From Chondrosia reniformis (Eukaryota; Porifera; Demospongiae; Chondrillida; Chondrillidae), in contig OX359194.1 in the NCBI GenBank assembly GCA_947172415.1, positions 5,642,001 through 5,706,000 on the forward strand: a stretch of DNA of 64,000 nt, written 5' to 3'. Numbering within the stretch: position 1 is the first letter of the stretch; each line of letters opens with the position of its first letter. The notes under the pieces are model-generated. The model saw nothing but the letters and a program-made list of their open reading frames with translations, did no database searches and had not been told where the DNA came from. Of this stretch, positions 57,601 to 64,000 are shown one piece after another. Both the position numbers and the translations under genes were made by a program.

Positions 57601-60600
57601 CATGTCAAGGATTTACGAAAATGACAATGATTCCCAGGGTCACTGATGAAGGATGGAATTCACAAAAATAAATATCTGACCCAGTAGAGCAAAAGAAGAA
57701 AGAGAAGACTCCTGTATCCCCATCGCAAGCTCTCACCAGGTTTAGTTCCTCTATAGAGGCTTTTTAATTTATTACAGAGTAGGCATAGCTGTAGGAAATG
57801 GTCAGGTGTATTAGAATATCCATGTTAAAGAGACATATTTGAATCAGTTGGGCTGTGCTTTTAGTCACAGGTATCTAATGCTAGTACACAATCCTTCATA
57901 CATGTTCAACCGCATCATCTGACACTTACTGGGATGCCTCTTTTTCAGGCTGCTTACAAAGTTGAGGATTGGCATCTAGAAATTGCTTCAGATTACATAA
58001 TTCCTTGGAAAAGGCTAATAATTCGTCCACAGTAACGCGACTAGATCCCTACGAGTGAAACAAAAAAGAAATTGGAAAAAAAAGTTAAAAAAGAGGGGGC
58101 ACCCGGGATTGAACCAGGGACCTCTCGATCTGCAGTCGAATGCTCTACCACTGAGCTATACCCCCGACACAACAATCACGGCAAAAATTGGACTATATAA
58201 ACGGCATACAAAATTGATTGACTAAACGTACCAATTCTTCGTTAGCGTGGCTGCGCCTAAATTCTAAGAGAGGTAGCTTCCACAATGGCCTAGAAAACAA
58301 CGTAAATGTAAGAGTTATTGCATGAGTATAAATTACATGCCACGTTTCGATAGTTAATGTTTTAACTGCTACTACATGAGCTCCTTACCTAACTAAACGT
58401 GCCAGATATAAGCATAAGCCGTTGTGCTTTCCAGAGAGAACCAGTTCAGGACCCAGTATAGCTTTCCCCAGTGTCCCTTGACCTCCCATAGTGGTAGTGG
58501 ATACAGGAGGCATCGTGCTGATCTGACTAGGGCTGCTGTAGGGTTGGGATCCCAGGCCCAGAGAAGGGGAGGCCATTGTATTGGTGGGCTGAACTGCTGG
58601 GGACGACTGTGGAAAGGTGATGCAAGGTTCTCCTCCAAACCTGAAGTATGCTTCAGTTGCTAAATGGGCCATCTACAGACAAGAGCACATGTACATACAT
58701 ATGTAGCATTAAACATTTCAGCAAATCATAATACTATCCCCATATACGTATGTACATGATTATTTTACTGATATAAATGGATATTAGTGTATACATAAGT
58801 ACGTACATATCAGTGGAAAGATAGTCAGAAAAAAATGCATTTTTGTTCAAAACAGCTGAATAATGGGCTGAATATGATGTGTATCAATAACCCAAATGTC
58901 TTGTTTAATGGTAAGGGGGGGAGTGGACACTGGTTCACTCAATGGGAACCACTCCCCCCTAAAGCAAGGGGGAGTGGTTCCCATTGAGTGAACCAGTGTC
59001 TCAGATAACTATATCTGGACAGTGGTGAATAATTCACATGAATACCACAGTACATATCTACCTGCACATATACTATATACTTGTATGAATATACATAAGA
59101 ATAATCTAATACACCATACGTATGCATGAAATGTATACCTGATCATCACTAGTAGCCAAAATTAGGCACATCGCACAAGCCTGAGCATCCTAAACACAAA
59201 AGGAATATCAATGGTGTAAACAGCTTGAGTGGAAGGATTATATCTTACACATGTCCAAATATAACACACATGTACTGGACAGAATTTTATCATGTAATGA
59301 TACGTATATATGATGTTTTATCATGTTATATTTAGAGATCATTGGGTAATGTGTGAAATATTAATGAGGTTAGGTACGTATATGCGGAAACGTTTGCATA
59401 AATGCCATTGCTGTATCACTGACTGTATATGATTTGTGTATGTGTTTGCTTATGTATGTACGTATGTACTGGTTTTTCATTGAAAGCCAAAGTCTAGGTC
59501 AGTTAGGCTTACTAGATCATTAGACTTACTTATGTACATATGTACCTTATGCAATTGGAAAAAGGCAGATATTTCTTCCTCTTTCCCATTCTCCAACACA
59601 TGTCTCAACTGATCTACAGGCTTCAGCTTCACAAAGGAATAGGTTCCCTGGGCAGTTACCATGACAAATTCCCGTTGCAAGTCAGCATGTTGGGTCACCA
59701 CTTTCGGAGGCAGCAGACCACCCAAATGAGCCCTGTTCCATGTGTTTTCTCTCTCGCTAAGGGCCCAGGTACGTCCATTCACAGGTATTATGACTCTAGA
59801 TTCAATTAGGCAATTCTGAAATGGAAACATATCTGAATCAATCATCCATAAGTAATCCATCTGATCGTCTTCTTTGGCAGATAAAAACAGAGTTCCCTGT
59901 CTGCAAAGTGATTGGTGCACAGTGACTCCTATCTTGGGGCCAGTAGACCAGGAGGGGGTGTGGCCAGGGGGCAGCCTCACATGAACCAGTGACAGAATGG
60001 TTGGTCTGGACTTTACCATATTAGGAGTTGTAGTAAAATACAACCTAACACCTGAAAAACAAAAGATATACAGTGGAAAATCAATATAGTGAAACTCCAG
60101 AAAAAGTTCCTTTATCGCATACTCACTATATTGAATGTACATAAAAGTAAAAAACTTTTGTTGGGGCTAGCAAAGAATTTTACTATACTGAGATATTCAC
60201 TATAAGTTCATTATAATGAAATTCTACTGTATTTACATATATGTAGAACAAAGAAAATATACAATAAAAAATATCATTTTAGTGAAATTCAAGGGGGACC
60301 AGAAAAAGTTATTGAATATTCACTATATTGAATGTATAAAAAAGATAAAAGTTTGGTGAGGTTAGCAAAGAATTTTATTATACTGAGATATTCACTATAA
60401 GTTCGTTATAGAACACAAAATATATACAATAAAATACTAATTTTTGTCACTGATAAAGACTCTCCCGGTCAAAACATTCAAAATTGAATTTTTTGTTATT
60501 CAAAGAATAAAAATACAATTTACACAGTATTTATACAATATATTAGTAAGTGCAAGTACGAAGAAATACATATTATATATATTAACTTCTATTGAAACCA

Positions 60601-63600
60601 AAACAAATCTATAATGATAATAGGTTGAATACTTGTTTGGAAACTGGCAGGAGCAAGATAAATGGACAATGTATGGTACCTGCTTTGGTAACAGCCAGTA
60701 GGTGCACCTGCATGGCTTCACTCTGAGGAATCACTGACATGGAAATTAGCGGTCTGAAGAGGTTTCTATCATTTTTCCTAATCATAATACAAGATGTACA
60801 TAACAAGAGCAACTTTATGCCAAAAATCATATACATGTACACATACGTACTCTAGAGGCATTAGAGTTCAGCTACAGCTATAAACTGAATAAGACTACTT
60901 ACCCCGAGTACTGTATAGCTCTCTGTATTATATAGTCCACAGAGATACCTGCTACCCTGTTAGTGCTGAGACCATCCCCTCCCAGGTCGTACACCTCAAT
61001 GGATCCCCCTGTAGATAAAGTGTAGAGTATGTTTCTTGACATATCCACAGTCATCTGGCACAATGAGTCTATAAAGGATCAAGGAAAAAGACACAATAAG
61101 AATATACATACATGTATATTCGAAATATGTTGGCACCATTGTGATTTTAAGAGTGAAAGTGAATTGTGACTTAGGTTGGAGAAAAGGAGTAATTATGTAA
61201 CAAAGAGAAATGACGCTAAACAAACAAGAGAATCCTTACAAAAAAGATATACATTTTTATGTTCATTAAGAATTTACTGCATATACGTAACATTGAATTT
61301 GGTTATACTGAGTCCCGTCAATAAGGATTACACTGTTATAATATAATTGACTGGTTTAGAACCATGTCCTGCATATGTATAACTATATTGTATGTACATT
61401 CAAATTTCCTGCCCACAAATAATCATTCCTGGTGGTAAAATACCAGACGCACTAGTGAAACTGTCTACAGCTGAATGCAGCCTGAAAGTAATCTAATGTA
61501 TTGTATGTATCTGATTTTGATATACATACATGTACAGGTTTCTTCTTTGAAAGGATGCATCTTTTGATGTTCAAAAGAGATTGAAAGATGAACCCTTTCA
61601 AAGAAATGCATACCTGTACATAATATATATATAGATACCCACACATACATACTACACACACCACACACACCACACCACATCCTCCACACATACACACCAC
61701 ACACATACACACATACACACCACACACCACACACCACACACCACACACCACATACACACCACACATAAGTACCTGGTTTAGAGGTGAGGAAGGAGGGAAT
61801 GAGGTAGGACATCAGAGAGGAGGAATGATTGATCTTCCTACACTTCCTGTGAAACCAGCCATCTTCTGCTTGGTAGCCTATTTCATACAGACATCCGTCA
61901 TCACCAGCTAAAAATATTCTACAGATTGAAAAACTATCTGAACTAGACATGATACTAAATAAACGCATCAACTACTTAAATACTAACAATAAATTATTTG
62001 CATATGGACAAATCACATTGTAAGCCTTTAATATTCAGCAAACGGTACGCACTGTGTACGTACGTACGTATGTATCAAAGATGTACACAGCACATATATA
62101 CGTACATACTTATAGGTATATGTGCAGCTCAAGTTAAGAAGTCGTGATTTAAAATTCTATAACTTGTGTACAATAGCATTCATACAATATACGTACGTAC
62201 AGTAAATACATACGTATGTATGTATGTACATACCTTCCATTTTCAGTTCCTCTGATTTCTAGCATACCAATATTGTCAGAGGGCAGTGAGAAGAGTGGCT
62301 CGGGGAGTAGATGCATTTCCATAAAGGGATCTTCACTTGAACCTAAAAGGCACACAAACATACATATACGTACATACGGATTGTATCATACGTATATATA
62401 AGGATTGCATCATACGTATAAGGATTGCATCATACTGTACGTCATTGCATAATACAGTAAATACTATTCTGCACATTTCCCAGTGAGGGAACAGTCCTGT
62501 TTGGATAATGGCCAGTAACTGTCTTCCACAAGCCCAAAGATGTATTAAATAGCTGTTAATATTTTAAGAGCCCATTCTTAAAATATTTTACCCCCCCCCC
62601 CTTATAAAGAAGTCAATAACAGCTTTTTAGTATACATTAAACGGGTACTTGCTGGGACAAAGATAGCTATTCAACTAATCCATAAATTCGAGCTAGCAGA
62701 GAGATCGACGTACTTGTGAAACTGACTCCCAAAATGACAATATCTACTGTAGTACAGAGGACTAGCAGATGCACAACGTGGTCTTGAAATATTCCAGGCT
62801 TAGGTCGGACGAGTCCAACCGAAAGTATGACTTCATTTAATCCATCAAAGAATGCCAAATCTCCACTACATATCATAAGAGACAGATACTGTATGTACAC
62901 ATTTACACACAACCTAATAATCACTGTCAACCCACCCATCTCACTCTCAACCCACCCATCTCACTCTCAACCCACCCATCTCACTGTCAACCCACCCATC
63001 TCACTCTCAACCCACCCATCTCACTGTCAACCCACCCATCTCACTCTCAACCCACCCATCTCACTCTCAACCCACCCATCTCACTCTCAACCCACCCATC
63101 TCACTCTTAACCCACCCATCTCACTGTCAACCCACCCATCTCACTCTCAACCCACCCATCTCACTGTCAACCAACCCATCTCACTGTCAACCCACCCATC
63201 TCACTCTCAACCCGCCCATCTCACTCTCAACCCACCCATCTCACTCTCAACCCACCCATCTCACTCTCAACCCACCCATCTCACTCTCAACCCACCCATC
63301 TCACTCTCAACCCACCCATCTCACTGTCAACCCACCCATCTCACTGTCAACCAACCCATCTCACCGTCAACCAACCCATCTCACTGTCAGCCAACCCATC
63401 TCACTGTCAACCCACCCATCCTCATAGTTCCATATGTACAGATTGCTATCAATGGTCAACCAAGCTCGATTTATTTCTGGGAACACTCCCATGGCACAGT
63501 TACATTGCATCTCTGGTAGTCATCAGTTAAGTCATCATACAAATCTGTTACAGTGAATCATACAGACTAAATGGCATTAAACCAAACAATTGTAAAAAAA

Positions 63601-63857
63601 AACAACTAAAATTAGGCACAAACAGACAAAATGAAATGCTTCATATAAGAATAGGCTTTTAGAAACAATGTGATCATACACTAAAGTACAACCAACTGGT
63701 TTCATTTGATGGAGGATACGGTCAAAGTGCTCTACAAGTTCAGGTGGTAGAGGCGTGTGTTTGAAGCTCCCGACATACGGCAGGCCTGAAAGTGCTGGCA
63801 GCTGCATTGAAAGTGTTGGGTAATCCACATCCCTAACACCACTCACGGTTGTATGGG
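51626..63857 (-). CDS. NUP155: Nucleoporin NUP155, 23 exons, N-terminal exon(s) beyond window
   Basis: Inner-ring scaffold nucleoporin: N-terminal beta-propeller, C-terminal alpha-solenoid. Exons from 5' to 3': 63720-63857, 63416-63512, 62714-62865, 62234-62342, 61773-61918, 60903-61068, 60680-60777, 59546-60051, 59139-59189, 58389-58672, 58232-58289, 57930-58048, 57202-57445, 56622-56814, 55733-55870, 55443-55578, 54754-54895, 53956-54375, 53485-53716, 53256-53360, 52791-52927, 52076-52185, 51626-51770 (stop). Phases agree throughout and give about 1,307 residues; human is about 1,391. Diagnostic stretches: [112 protein letters not shown] and [20 protein letters not shown]. The 5' end seen is an acceptor, so the first 60-70 residues are to the right of the window. 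Confidence 0.94.
55616..55715. repeat. 38-bp tandem repeat, 2.6 copies, just after a NUP155 donor
   Basis: Unit CAGTGCCATGTTGTATTCAC plus AGGGAATGAGTGCTACTA. It starts about 15 bp downstream (gene strand) of the donor of exon 55,733-55,870. Confidence 0.85.
56274..56313 (+). ncRNA. Penelope-type hammerhead-like motif (weak)
   Basis: CTGATGA, helix II arms GACCC and GGGTT, then GAAATGTTTGA. Helix III has a U-G in place of C-G and helix I is three pairs at most. No endonuclease remnant was seen beside it. It lies in a NUP155 intron, antisense. Confidence 0.4.
56925..57120 (+). repeat. Hammerhead element copy D (NUP155 intron, antisense)
   Basis: Contains the ribozyme and the CTCTTGTATCCTCATCC and GGCCTTTTACTCTAAAGTA segments of the element in the usual order. 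Confidence 0.7.
56934..56978 (+). ncRNA. Hammerhead ribozyme, copy D (intact)
   Basis: Helix I GGGTCA (56,934-56,939) pairs fully with TGGCCC (56,973-56,978), core CTGATGA, helix II GGG/CCC, GAAAC, helix III ACA/TGT and cleavage triplet GTC ending at 56,972. Best preserved copy of this family. Confidence 0.8.
57628..57775 (+). repeat. Hammerhead element copy E (NUP155 intron, antisense)
   Basis: Same element, truncated downstream. Ribozyme at 57,637-57,682 has lost GAAA and most of helix III, although helix I GGGTCA/TGACCC is fully Watson-Crick. Confidence 0.65.
58087..58092 (-). terminator. RNA polymerase III terminator of tRNA-Cys
   Basis: A run of six T on the minus strand directly after the tRNA 3' end. 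Confidence 0.65.
58095..58165 (-). tRNA. tRNA-Cys (GCA), nested in a NUP155 intron
   Basis: 71 nt, no encoded CCA. Acceptor GGGGGTA pairs with TGCCCCC (one G-U); D arm GCTC/GAGC; anticodon stem TTCGA/TCGAG with loop CTGCAGA and anticodon GCA; T arm CCTGG/CCGGG around TTCAATC. Internal A and B boxes (TAGCTCAGTGG, GGTTCAATCC) are present. It sits in the 183-bp intron between NUP155 exons 58,232-58,289 and 57,930-58,048, on the same strand. Confidence 0.95.
58927..58999. repeat. Perfect 32-bp inverted repeat with 9-bp loop
   Basis: 58,927-58,958 (starting ACACTGGTTCACTCAATG) is the exact reverse complement of 58,968-58,999. It lies in the NUP155 intron between exons 59,139-59,189 and 58,389-58,672, and as RNA would form a long hairpin in either orientation. 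Confidence 0.9.
60070..60412. mobile_element. Two copies of a Tc1/mariner-type MITE in a NUP155 intron
   Basis: 60,070-60,229 has inverted ends near CAGTGGAAAATC and GAATTCTACTG flanked by TA. A second, end-less copy at about 60,282-60,412 repeats the blocks CACTATATTGAATGTA and GAGATATTCACTATAAGTTC. Confidence 0.6.
61640..61767. repeat. CA/CCA-rich low-complexity repeat at a NUP155 donor
   Basis: On the gene strand this GTGTGG-type repeat starts about 6 bp after the donor of exon 61,773-61,918. Apparent Cys/Val-rich reading frames through it are artefacts. Confidence 0.85.
62923..63415. repeat. 20-bp minisatellite, about 25 copies, starting at a NUP155 splice donor
   Basis: On the gene strand the unit is GTGGGTTGAGAGTGAGATGG (or with ACAGT). 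The first GTGGGT is the donor of exon 63,416-63,512, and the exon's last bases (GATGG) match the end of the unit, so each unit repeats the exon/intron boundary. Open frames through it are artefacts. Confidence 0.93.
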
Positions 63858-64000
63858 CTGCAGAGAAAGAAATTAGGTATATATGACACTCAGAAAATCA
63901 ACTACACTTTGAGAGAGCAAATGAAAATATACAGCTGCGTTGTCCTTTTAATAGCAAACTGTGCATATACGTACATATGGGTCCAATAATACATAATGTG

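Noticed and set aside
60447-60478. Hammerhead-like CTGATAA with GGTCAAAAC
   Set aside because: Core bases are changed at two essential places; too degraded to call.
61452-61971. Cys/Val/Gly-rich frames
   Set aside because: Read through the CA/CCA-rich intronic repeat next to a NUP155 exon.
62827-63519. 230-residue Pro/Ser/His-rich open frame
   Set aside because: Antisense read of the 20-bp intronic minisatellite.

Overview
The window looks like a piece of a demosponge nuclear genome, most likely Amphimedon or a close relative. That call is inference from gene content and style, because no database search was possible. The supporting signs are AT-rich DNA, short GT-AG introns, clearly animal orthologues (ECM29, ASF1, NUP155, NDUFB9), and a large family of secreted proteins with a short collagen stretch and a fibrinogen-like C-terminal region of the kind predicted in sponges and cnidarians.

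Positions 1-21,210 hold a head-to-tail, minus-strand array of seven intronless genes (the first cut by the window edge). They encode secreted proteins of about 370 residues: signal peptide, furin-type RAKR site, a collagen stretch of only five to six G-X-Y triplets, a helical linker and a Cys-rich fibrinogen-like domain. All seven keep the same TATA box and leader. The first two thirds of the proteins are almost identical, while differences concentrate in four short patches (V1-V4) of the C-terminal domain, with in-frame indels, changes in cysteine number and mosaic sharing between copies. This is the strongest candidate for an undescribed system: a conversion-homogenised, locally diversified set of recognition-type proteins. 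The spacers are duplicated with the genes and contain Penelope-like and LINE remnants, an orphan 3' gene end and a minisatellite.

Positions 21,982-38,077 hold 34 exons of ECM29 (proteasome adaptor, + strand), but the exons for roughly its first 600 residues are not in the window. Positions 38,762-40,061 hold a CARD plus coiled-coil protein (-). NDUFB9 (40,675-43,428, -) and ASF1 (43,583-45,868, +) are divergent with start codons 154 bp apart. A flavin amine oxidase/L-amino-acid-oxidase-like gene (46,427-48,970, -) follows. NUP155 (51,626-63,857, -) lacks only its N-terminal exon(s), beyond the right edge, and carries a tRNA-Cys inside one short intron.

Two further themes run through the window. 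First, hammerhead self-cleaving ribozyme motifs recur: one copy with every core base and all stems at 21,518-21,562; seven dispersed copies of one family built on a roughly 150-380 bp element (at least two with an intact core); and Penelope-type versions beside GIY-YIG endonuclease remnants. Second, intronic tandem repeats lie against splice junctions. In NDUFB9 and NUP155 the repeat starts exactly at the 5' splice site, so every unit carries a copy of the donor sequence.
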